Positions 1 to 4,970 of a stretch of DNA of 6,742 bases are shown here, in pieces. The stretch is from Dehalococcoidia bacterium (GTDB lineage Bacteria; Chloroflexota; Dehalococcoidia; UBA2979): the NCBI GenBank assembly GCA_023228765.1, contig JALOAM010000166.1, positions 1 through 6,742 on the forward strand, given 5' to 3'. The stretch's first letter is position 1, and each line of letters begins with the position of its first letter. The position numbers and the translations under genes are program-made. Under the pieces are notes generated by a model that was not told the origin of the DNA, searched no databases, and saw only the letters and a program-made list of their open reading frames with translations.

Positions 1-169
1 GCTCGAAGGTCTGCTCCATCACGAACTCGGGTCCGGCGTCGGTGTACCCGATAGGGGACCACGCCTCACCCCACGCCGCCTCGAAGTCCGCAGGCTCAGC
101 GCTCCCCAGCGGGGCGATGTAAAGCCGGCCGGGGTCGACCCGGACGTTTCGGGGATTTCCGCTAACCAT
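1..169 (-). CDS. Tail tube / major tail protein, N-terminal part (runs off left edge)
   Basis: Only the first 56 codons are in the window and the rest lies beyond position 1. The ATG at 169-167 follows an AAGGAG ribosome binding site with a 6-nt spacer, one of the best in the window. The protein begins MVSGNPRNVRVDPGRLYIAP and continues with a GSAEPADFE segment, then W-S-P-I-G-Y-T-D-A-G. The pattern of a short lead, then LYIAPLG, then W..IGYTDAG is typical of phage tail tube proteins of the siphovirus type, whose rings stack to form the inner tube under the tail. Its place directly after a tail terminator gene is the usual order in such phages. The family call rests on this N-terminal signature and gene order, because the rest cannot be seen. 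A minor tail protein with a similar start is possible but less likely. Confidence 0.78.
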   Translation of the reverse strand, partial: MVSGNPRNVRVDPGRLYIAPLGSAEPADFEAAWGEAWSPIGYTDAGPEFVMEQTFE

Positions 170-170
170 C

Positions 171-190
171 TTGGTCTCCTTCTGCCCCCG
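171..190 (-). promoter_or_regulatory. Ribosome binding site of the tail tube gene
   Basis: The 21-base gap between the tail terminator stop (TAG at 193-191) and the tail tube ATG carries AAGGAG followed by ACCAAG and then ATG. A strong, independent binding site fits a protein needed in many copies per virion, and contrasts with the overlapping starts of the low-copy connector genes upstream. No hairpin or promoter is visible in the gap. Confidence 0.75.
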
Positions 191-595
191 CTAGGAGGCG
201 TCTTCCTGAGTCCCGTCCGCAGTCGCCGTGAACATCACGTCCACGACGTACCTCGGCTGGTCGCTCTCTACGTCTGGCTGCCATCGCACGCTCTCGACGA
301 GCGCCCCGTGCAGGAGCGCGCCGCCATGCGTGTAACGACTCAATGCATCTGCCGCCGTGGCTAGCGCGGCGGCGGTCGAGGCTGCCTCGGCTTTCGAGGA
401 GCCCCACACGTCGAACTGGATGAGACAGCGGTCGTCAGGACCGCCAATGCGAAACAGCACGAGCTGCGGGAAGCGCGGATTCGCGTCGGCGTTGAAGCCG
501 AAGAACACGCGCCCACTGAGCGACGGCAGCGCCTGCCGTGCCCACTGACGCACCGCGCCCTCGACGTCCACCCACGTACGCGCCTCGGCGACCAT
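191..595 (-). CDS. Tail terminator / tail completion protein
   Basis: 134 aa. Tail terminators cap the growing tail tube and set up joining of tail to head. The ATG at 595-593 shares one base with the stop of the preceding gene (TGATG) and follows a purine run (GAGGGGGG) at a workable spacing. Seen in the protein: an N-terminal helix with W8 and W18; a beta segment around residues 29-50 (VFFGFNADANPRFPQLVLFR); the stretch CLIQFDVWGSSKAEA at 57-71 followed by an Ala-rich helix to about 85; and a late strand QPRYVVDVMFTA at 113-124. Ending one beta strand in a D-V-W-G turn before a long helix, with RYVVDV near the C-terminus, is the usual pattern of lambda gpU/SPP1 gp17-type terminators. Position between a gp10-like gene and the tail tube supports this. 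The call rests on pattern and order, not on catalytic residues. Confidence 0.75.
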   Translation of the reverse strand: MVAEARTWVDVEGAVRQWARQALPSLSGRVFFGFNADANPRFPQLVLFRIGGPDDRCLIQFDVWGSSKAEAASTAAALATAADALSRYTHGGALLHGALVESVRWQPDVESDQPRYVVDVMFTATADGTQEDAS

Positions 596-864
596 CAGCG
601 CCCCCCTCGCAGCGCCTTGCGGATGGGAGCCTTCGGCGGGCGAGAGCGTGTGCCGAACTCCTCGGCAAGCGCGCCCGGACCCTCCATGATCACCTGCGCG
701 AAGGGGCCGCGCGGGCCATCGCCGCGCTTCACCCACACCCGCAGGTGTGACGGCGCATCGACGCGTTCGGCAACCGCGTTGGCGACCACCTCGAGCGCCT
801 GCCACGTCTCGGCAGACTTCGCGAGGGCCTCAACGGCGCCGGGGATCATCCGTACGCGGCTCAT
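595..864 (-). CDS. HK97 gp10-like head-tail / tail completion protein
   Basis: 89 aa, at the short end for the HK97 gp10 family. The ATG at 864-862 overlaps the stop of the preceding gene by 4 bases (ATGA). Seen: a basic start, a helix around residues 8-36 rich in Ala (ALEVVANAVAERVDAP), a strand LRVWVKRGDG at 41-50, a second strand AQVIMEG at 56-62, then ALAEEFGT at 66-72 and a basic tail (RPPKAPIRKALRGGR). The helix, two strands, E-x-G-T and basic helix order is characteristic of gp10-like proteins, which sit at the head-tail junction or act in tail completion. The place between stopper and terminator is where such genes usually occur. Its exact role in the connector is inferred. Confidence 0.68.
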   Translation of the reverse strand: MSRVRMIPGAVEALAKSAETWQALEVVANAVAERVDAPSHLRVWVKRGDGPRGPFAQVIMEGPGALAEEFGTRSRPPKAPIRKALRGGR

Positions 865-1223
865 CGGGACGTGAACCTCGGCTCGGACACGACGCCCGCG
901 ACCTGCTTCAGGCCAGCCTGCGTGTGGTCGAGCCCCAGCCCGCGGCGCTCTCGCGCCCAGGTGACCTCGTAGACCTCGCCCGTCACCTCGTCGCGCACCT
1001 GGTCGGTGCTGCGCAGGTCGGTGACGGCGCAGGACATCCGGAAGTAGACGACCTCCTGCGATCCGCCCGAGGAGACCTCCTCGGAGCCGCGCGACGTGGA
1101 GATGTGAGCGGGAACGCCGCAGGCGATCACCGCTGCCGGTGGCTTCGGGTCCAGTGGGTCCCGCGCCGGGTCAGCGGGGACGCGGAGGACGGCGATCGTG
1201 GTGGTGGCCATTGGGAGGGTCAC
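861..1223 (-). CDS. Head-tail stopper-like protein
   Basis: About 120 aa from a GTG at 1223-1221, or 116 aa from an ATG at 1211-1209. I chose the GTG because it overlaps the HAD stop by 4 bases (GTGA), as at other junctions here, and has a partial GGTGG site upstream. The sequence before the ATG (CCCTCCCA) is unlike a binding site. If the ATG is correct, the protein starts MATTTIAVLRVPADPARDPL. The middle (ACGVPAHISTSRG, then SQEVVYFRMSCAVTDLR) and the end (DEVTGEVYEVTWARERRGLG, then LDHTQAGL) follow the small beta-barrel pattern of phage stopper or head-tail joining proteins, where D-x-V-x-D-x-x-T-G-x-x-Y-x-V is common. Stoppers close the portal channel after packaging and dock the tail. The order adaptor, stopper, gp10-like, terminator, tube is standard, apart from the two inserted sugar genes. 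The family assignment is moderate. Confidence 0.68.
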   Translation of the reverse strand: MTLPMATTTIAVLRVPADPARDPLDPKPPAAVIACGVPAHISTSRGSEEVSSGGSQEVVYFRMSCAVTDLRSTDQVRDEVTGEVYEVTWARERRGLGLDHTQAGLKQVAGVVSEPRFTSR

Positions 1224-1972
1224 AGCGTCACCACCGCTCCCGCGAGCGACTGCCCGATGTACCGGCGCTCGCCGCCCACCTCGGCGTATCCATCGCGCCC
1301 GACGCGCACGCGCGCCTGCTGGGGCGAGGTCAGTAGAGCGCGGAAGTCCTCGATCACCCGTACCTCGGGATGAGCCGCGACCCACGGCCGCCAGTCCCAT
1401 TCCGCGTCGCAGGTGACGAGCACGAAGTCGAGGCCCGCATCGGTGGCGGCCTCGTAGTCGGCCTCGGCGTCGCCGTAGTAGACGGCCGGGAGCGTGATGC
1501 GCCCGTCCTCGACGAGCTGGCGCAGTCGCTCGGACTTGTTCGGCGGCGCACCGTAGACCTCGGCCACGAACGGCCACAGCGAGCGAGTCCCGCCCTGTCC
1601 GACGATGCCTCGGGCCTCGATCTCCTCGACGCCGGTCACGACGACGTGGTGGCCGAGGCGGGAGAGGTATTCCTCGACGCCAGCAAGGATCGGGGCGCGG
1701 CGATAGCCGCCCTCGAGCGCCACCTCGATGCAAGTAAGGAGGTCCTCGACCTCCTGCGGCGCCACCTCGGGAATGCCGAGGACAGTGGCGAAGAAGTGCT
1801 CAACCCGCTCCCGTCGGCTGATGCTCCCGGCGGCCTGGTGCAGCGCCACCATCGCCTCCGCCGCGTCCTCACCGTACGGCAGCGCCGCCGCGCGGAACGC
1901 CTCGGACTTGATGCCGTTGGAGCGCAGCAGCGTGCCGTCCATGTCGAATACGTGGGTGCGGTAAGAGTTCAT
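1220..1972 (-). CDS. HAD-superfamily sugar-phosphate phosphatase with a C-terminal extension
   Basis: 250 aa; ATG at 1972-1970 overlaps the stop of the upstream fusion gene (ATGA). HAD motifs are intact: motif I DMDGT at 10-14 (nucleophile D10, acid/base D12), motif II V-T-G at 112-114, motif III K146 in APPNKSE, motif IV GDAEAD at 167-172. A helical cap lies between motifs I and II. The cap segment HQAAGSISRRERVEHFF (45-61) resembles the H-x3-G-x-SR-x3-K/R-x2-FF pattern I recall from HAD proteins in capsule and O-antigen clusters next to CMP-sialate synthetase-like genes. Such enzymes are thought to remove phosphate from a sugar phosphate before CMP activation, but the substrate is not visible here. 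The HAD domain ends near residue 214. The last ~36 residues (RVRVGRDGYAEVGGERRYIG and onward to VVTL) are not part of a usual HAD fold. Neighbours and coupling suggest it supplies substrate to the upstream fusion enzyme. A phosphatase of another metabolite is possible. Confidence 0.85.
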   Translation of the reverse strand: MNSYRTHVFDMDGTLLRSNGIKSEAFRAAALPYGEDAAEAMVALHQAAGSISRRERVEHFFATVLGIPEVAPQEVEDLLTCIEVALEGGYRRAPILAGVEEYLSRLGHHVVVTGVEEIEARGIVGQGGTRSLWPFVAEVYGAPPNKSERLRQLVEDGRITLPAVYYGDAEADYEAATDAGLDFVLVTCDAEWDWRPWVAAHPEVRVIEDFRALLTSPQQARVRVGRDGYAEVGGERRYIGQSLAGAVVTL

Positions 1973-3453
1973 GCGCCCGCCCTCCGCGCTTTTCCCCTTG
2001 CGCCCAGTCGCGCCTCCATCACGGCTGCGGCGATGGCGAAGTCGTCCTCGTAGTCGATGTCGATGGCCTCCACCTTGGGGATCTCGAACATCTGGACGCG
2101 CTCCCCGATGCGGCTGCCCGTTGCGCCGAAGGAGGCGCGCGAGAACAGGTGGATCGCGTTGTTGTCCTCGTAGAGCGGCTCGAGGTCCTGCGACCGCACC
2201 AGGTGGCGCGTGTCGCTGTTCACCGGCGAGCCATCGGCGCGGAAGAGCCAGAAGTGGTGCTCAGTGACGGTCATCAGGGAGTCGTGCTCATCGCTCGCGA
2301 GGTAGGCGGCAACCGCGCGATCGACGGTGCCCGGTGTCAGGAGCGGTGAGGTCACGTGGAACTGGCCGAAGTGTTCACCCTCGACCTGCGACAGCTCCCA
2401 CTCGATCAGGTCGTTGCCGGAGACGCGCGAGGCATCGCGCAGGTGCTCCGCGCGCATGAGGATGTCCGTCTGTGGGTAGTGCTTGCGGACCAACGCCGCA
2501 ATCTGCTCCGAGTCGGTGTCCACCACGACGCGCGAAACGCGGCGAGCCTGGTGCAACGCGCCCAGCGTCCAGTACAGCAGCGGCTTGCCCGCGAGCGTCC
2601 GCACGTTCTTGCCGGGGACGCGCTCGGACTGGCCCTTCATCGGCACGAGCGCCGTGATGCGATCGCCCGGCGGGATGACGCCCAGCCGGGAGCCGGCGAC
2701 CTCGTCGAATGTCAGGCGGCGGTCGGCATCCGCGAGGTTGCGGAGGTAGGCCATCTGGCCGTCCTGCCGGTGGACGACGTGCGTCCGGTTGGTCTGACCC
2801 CACGCCGGGTACCCTCCATCGCCGCCGCCGCCCTTCGCCGCCTGCTCCTCGGTGAAGCCCCCGTAACCGACGTAGTAGCCGGTGGCGTAGAAGTCGAAGC
2901 CGGTCACGTGCAGCGAAGCGATCGGGAACGTGAGCAGGTGCGCGATGGCAAGGGTGCCGGTGTTCGGGTTCGTCGCGGTGGCTCGCCGGATCTGGTCCTT
3001 GAACCTCGGGGCGACGTGCAGAAGCGGCAGGTCACCCATGAGGGGGCGCACGCGACGCACGCGGTCATTCGCCTCGTCATGCCGGGTGACCACGTAGCGC
3101 ACACCGGCCTCACGCCAGCCGGCGACCTCCTCGGCCGTGTGCGCTCGGCCAAGGTCTCGTAGGTGATTGGTGCTGTAGAAGACGTGGTAGAGCACGTCCG
3201 CCCGCGACCCGACGTCAGCGCGGCGCTCCTCGGGGACGGGGACAGCGAGGTTCATCCGTACGACCACGTCGTACGAGTCGATCTCCTCGCCCGCGCCGCG
3301 GCCGACCAGCGACGCGGCGGGGCCGACGATGACCACGCGCTTGCCCGCCAGGTACTCGGCGTACGGCTGCGAGGCGGTGCCGAGCGTCGAGGCGGTGCGC
3401 TCGTTCGCGCGACGGGACTTCTCGCGTCGGATGGTGGCGGCGTCGTACGGCAT
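1969..3453 (-). CDS. Bifunctional GT29-like sialyltransferase / CMP-sialate synthetase-like fusion
   Basis: 494 aa; ATG at 3453-3451 shares one base with the adaptor stop (TAATG), behind GGGAGG about 10 nt upstream. Domain 1 (about 37-255) looks like a GT29 sialyltransferase. It has an L-motif-like VVIVGPAASLVGRG then EEIDSYDVVVRMN (40-68), an S-motif-like NPNTGTLAIAHLL then ASLHVTGFDFY (162-189), and a late H228 in VVHRQDGQMAYLRNL. A glycine-rich loop (208-214) interrupts the domain. Domain 2 (about 264-485) is an acylneuraminate cytidylyltransferase. It has ALVPMKGQSERVPGKN (268-283) in place of the classic PARxGSK...KN loop, GKPLLYW (289-295), VVDTDSEQIA (310-319), FHVTSPL (365-371), and a C-terminal metal-site pattern IDIDYEDDF (464-472). 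There is no signal peptide or membrane segment, so it is probably cytoplasmic. Predicted chemistry: CTP plus a nonulosonic acid gives the CMP-sugar, which the same chain transfers to an acceptor. CMP-Kdo or another keto-acid is possible. Domain calls are firm; sugar and acceptor are inferred. Confidence 0.85.
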   Translation of the reverse strand: MPYDAATIRREKSRRANERTASTLGTASQPYAEYLAGKRVVIVGPAASLVGRGAGEEIDSYDVVVRMNLAVPVPEERRADVGSRADVLYHVFYSTNHLRDLGRAHTAEEVAGWREAGVRYVVTRHDEANDRVRRVRPLMGDLPLLHVAPRFKDQIRRATATNPNTGTLAIAHLLTFPIASLHVTGFDFYATGYYVGYGGFTEEQAAKGGGGDGGYPAWGQTNRTHVVHRQDGQMAYLRNLADADRRLTFDEVAGSRLGVIPPGDRITALVPMKGQSERVPGKNVRTLAGKPLLYWTLGALHQARRVSRVVVDTDSEQIAALVRKHYPQTDILMRAEHLRDASRVSGNDLIEWELSQVEGEHFGQFHVTSPLLTPGTVDRAVAAYLASDEHDSLMTVTEHHFWLFRADGSPVNSDTRHLVRSQDLEPLYEDNNAIHLFSRASFGATGSRIGERVQMFEIPKVEAIDIDYEDDFAIAAAVMEARLGARGKARRAGA

Positions 3454-3890
3454 TAGTCGTACACCTCCCACCACTCGTCGCCGGGTGCAGGCACAGCGCG
3501 GTCGTAGTACGGCGTCGCGTAGCCCACTGACAGCACGGCGGAGCGCCCGGCGACCCGGCGCAGCGCCTTGATCTCGTAGTCCGTGAGGTAGATGGCCGAC
3601 CCGCCACCCGTGCGCGCGTACGTGACCGAGGCGTCGCCCAGGGAGGCCTGCACGGTCCCTTCGGGGTTGCGGTACGCGCGGTACGCGACCGCGAGGCAGA
3701 TCGAGGCGACGGCGTCGGGCACGTCTTCGAGCTGGCCCTCGTCGTCGACCCACGTGGCGTCCGCCTCCTGGCGGATGAGCGCCGAGGCGTCGTCCAGCGC
3801 GGCCTGCCCTCGGCCGGCGTCCAGCCCTATGAGGTCTGAGACGCCAAGCCGAGCGGCCAGCGCTTCAAGATCCGCCAGCGGCGGAAGCAT
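3453..3890 (-). CDS. Head-tail connector / adaptor protein
   Basis: 145 aa; ATG at 3890-3888 begins two bases after the major capsid stop (TAA at 3895-3893). Its binding site is weak, so coupling to capsid translation is likely. Seen: an N-terminal helical region (PPLADLEALAARLGV), an acidic loop, then a helix DVPDAVASICLAVAYRAYRN (57-75) followed by NPEGTVQASLGDASVTYA (75-92), YLTDYEIKALRR (101-112) and a C-terminal PYYDRAVPAPGDEWWEVY (127-144). The order of a helix with A-Y-R-A-x-x-N-P-x-G, a strand on G-D-x-S-V-T-Y, then L-T-x-x-E is the usual pattern of gp6/gp15-like adaptors, which form a ring under the portal. Position straight after the capsid gene agrees. The next gene in related phages would normally be the stopper; here two sugar enzymes come first. 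Confidence 0.77.
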   Translation of the reverse strand: MLPPLADLEALAARLGVSDLIGLDAGRGQAALDDASALIRQEADATWVDDEGQLEDVPDAVASICLAVAYRAYRNPEGTVQASLGDASVTYARTGGGSAIYLTDYEIKALRRVAGRSAVLSVGYATPYYDRAVPAPGDEWWEVYD

Positions 3891-3892
3891 CG

Positions 3893-4849
3893 TTAGCTAC
3901 CGAACGTCGCGGTGATCTCGACGGCTCGCACGAAGACCGGTTCGTCGTGCTCGTCGTCGATCTCGACCGAAGGCTCCCAGTAGCCGTCCTCGTCGAACGC
4001 GCCGTAGTCAGGGACGACGTTCGTGCCGACGTACACGTCCGCGTGGAAGTTGTCGACGATCTCGTCCGGGTCGATGGCCTGCACCAGCCGGAGCGAGAAG
4101 CCCTCCCACGACGCCGAGGCGCCCCACGGAGCGCCACGCGGCACCAGGGGTGCGCGGGTGCTGAGTACGAAGGCGCTGCGGTGGAACGCGAAGGCCTTGT
4201 CGGGGTCCATGCCCGGCACCACGAACACCGGGAAACCGGCGACGCGGCCGATCTCGGCGCTCCGGAAGGCTCCGGTGTCCCCCGAACGGTCGGCGCGGAT
4301 GAACTGCTCCGAGTTGAGGAAGACCTCCTCGACGCCAGATCCGCAGACGATCGCCCGGCCGTCCATCGGCACGCGAGCGTCGTTCAGGCGGCGCCGGGCG
4401 GCGGTGACGGTCTTGTACGGCTCGTCGAGGTCCAGCGCGAGCTGGTGCTGCACCGGGTAGGTGGCAGCCTCGACCTCCGCGATGATCTCGTCCTCGAGGC
4501 CACGGACGAGGCCGTTGGTCACCGGCACCGTGATGGTGCGGTTGAAGTCGTCGATGTCGAGCGTGAGCTCGGGGTCGGTGATCGGGATCTTGTTGTAGAG
4601 GTTGCTGTCGAGCGTCACGACGACCGTGCGCTCGGTCAGGTTGTCGGTCAGCCGGTTCCCGCCGTTGCGGATGTTGCGCTTGCGGGCCTTCGAGTAGGCG
4701 GGGAGTCGGATGGTGACTGCGTCACCGCGAGCACCGCGGAAGTCGCCGGCGGCATCCCGCCAGACGAGGTTCGCGAGGACCGTGTCTCGTTCCAGGAGGC
4801 CGAGCGACGTCCTGATGACGCGCTCGGCCTTGATGGTCTTCACCGTCAT
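3893..4849 (-). CDS. Major capsid protein, P22 coat-like (HK97 fold)
   Basis: 318 aa, a usual size for this family in phages of Gram-positive hosts and shorter than P22 coat itself. ATG at 4849-4847 has a clear GGAGG with a 6-nt spacer. Seen: N-terminal helix residues 1-30 (IRTSLGLLERDTVLANLVW), the hallmark FRGARGDAVTIRLP at 37-50, then a strand-rich region with RTVVVTLDSNLYNKIPITDPEL (74-95) and a long helix LVRGLEDEIIAEVEAA (114-129) typical of the HK97-fold spine and P-domain. The second half has GRVAGFPVFVVPGMDP and a C-terminal VRAVEITATFGS like the end of other P22-type coats. It assembles the icosahedral shell on the scaffold encoded just upstream. No cleavable delta domain is visible at the N-terminus, consistent with a separate scaffold gene. 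It is the only gene here with both a long leader and a strong binding site, as expected for the most abundant protein. Confidence 0.9.
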   Translation of the reverse strand: MTVKTIKAERVIRTSLGLLERDTVLANLVWRDAAGDFRGARGDAVTIRLPAYSKARKRNIRNGGNRLTDNLTERTVVVTLDSNLYNKIPITDPELTLDIDDFNRTITVPVTNGLVRGLEDEIIAEVEAATYPVQHQLALDLDEPYKTVTAARRRLNDARVPMDGRAIVCGSGVEEVFLNSEQFIRADRSGDTGAFRSAEIGRVAGFPVFVVPGMDPDKAFAFHRSAFVLSTRAPLVPRGAPWGASASWEGFSLRLVQAIDPDEIVDNFHADVYVGTNVVPDYGAFDEDGYWEPSVEIDDEHDEPVFVRAVEITATFGS

Positions 4850-4855
4850 GATCAG

Positions 4856-4860
4856 CCTCC
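4856..4860 (-). promoter_or_regulatory. Ribosome binding site of the major capsid gene
   Basis: GGAGG sits 6 nt upstream of the ATG at 4849. It is clearly separate from the last hairpin (core ending at 4884), leaving room for a ribosome or a bound regulator but not much more. Confidence 0.8.
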
Positions 4861-4875
4861 GAGAGGTCGAGAGCC

Positions 4876-4909
4876 CAGGTGCAGACCCCTCGGCGGGTGT
4901 CTGTGCCTG
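4876..4909 (-). repeat. Bulged hairpin, copy 3 (closest to capsid start)
   Basis: Core 4884-4901. In transcript sense the inner stem is GAC, bulged A, CCC, loop GCCGA, GGG, GTC. It is extended by CA on the left and TG on the right, giving a CAGAC/GTCTG stem (4882-4903). A CA/CA internal loop then leads to a further CAGG/CCTG stem reaching 4876 and 4909. It is the longest and probably the most stable of the three. Confidence 0.75.
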
Positions 4910-4911
4910 TC

Positions 4912-4935
4912 TCCGACCCCTCGGCGGGTGTCGGA
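4912..4935 (-). repeat. Bulged hairpin, copy 2
   Basis: Core 4915-4932, identical to the others. The outer arms are TCC and GGA, giving a TCCGAC/GTCGGA stem. A CTG/CAG pairing can extend it with a 2-nt bulge, but its CAG side (4907-4909) is also used by the outer stem of copy 3, so those two extensions exclude each other. Confidence 0.75.
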
Positions 4936-4948
4936 CAGTGGATGTGGT

Positions 4949-4970
4949 GCGACCCCTCGGCGGGTGTCGC
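4949..4970 (-). repeat. Bulged hairpin, copy 1 (overlaps scaffold stop)
   Basis: Core 4951-4968, identical to the other two. The outer arms are GC and GC, giving a GCGAC/GTCGC stem. The first paired base in the transcript is the G of the scaffold TAG stop (4970), so this hairpin begins inside the stop codon. A ribosome terminating on the scaffold gene would cover and unfold it. Confidence 0.75.

Larger units (their letters stand above)
4850..4969 (-). other. 120-nt leader between scaffold and capsid genes with hairpin array
   Basis: This is the only sizeable gap in the operon. It holds three copies of an 18-nt core (transcript sense GACACCCGCCGAGGGGTC) starting 31 and 36 bases apart, then about 24 bases free of structure, then the capsid gene's GGAGG. 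No T-tract follows any hairpin, so these are not ordinary Rho-independent terminators. No minus-strand promoter pair is evident. The gap is exactly 40 codons long with no stop codon in the scaffold frame. Confidence 0.8.

Noticed and set aside
595..864. Toxin or antitoxin-like small basic protein
   Set aside because: The small size and basic tail could suggest this, but the helix-strand-strand-EFGT pattern and its place in the connector operon fit an HK97 gp10-like structural protein better.
1370..2053. Plus-strand open frame of 227 codons opposite the HAD gene
   Set aside because: It is an antisense shadow of the intact HAD motifs; the protein has skewed composition and no recognisable fold.
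2356..3162. Plus-strand open frame of 268 codons opposite the glycosyltransferase/CMP-synthetase gene
   Set aside because: It is a mirror of a gene with clear motifs on the other strand; no motif, ribosome binding site or neighbour supports it.
3370..3398. Direct repeat CGAGGCGGTGC, twice at an 18-base offset
   Set aside because: It lies within the fusion gene's N-terminal linker and encodes a short T-A-S echo; it is too short and isolated to be called an element.
4876..4970. Short CRISPR array
   Set aside because: The repeats are only 18 nt, the gaps are 13 and 18 nt, and the flanks of each copy pair with each other. CRISPR spacers are longer and not complementary across the repeat.
4876..4970. 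Rho-independent terminators between scaffold and capsid
   Set aside because: None of the three hairpins is followed by a run of T in either direction. Termination here would also cut off the capsid gene. Partial pausing or attenuation cannot be excluded.
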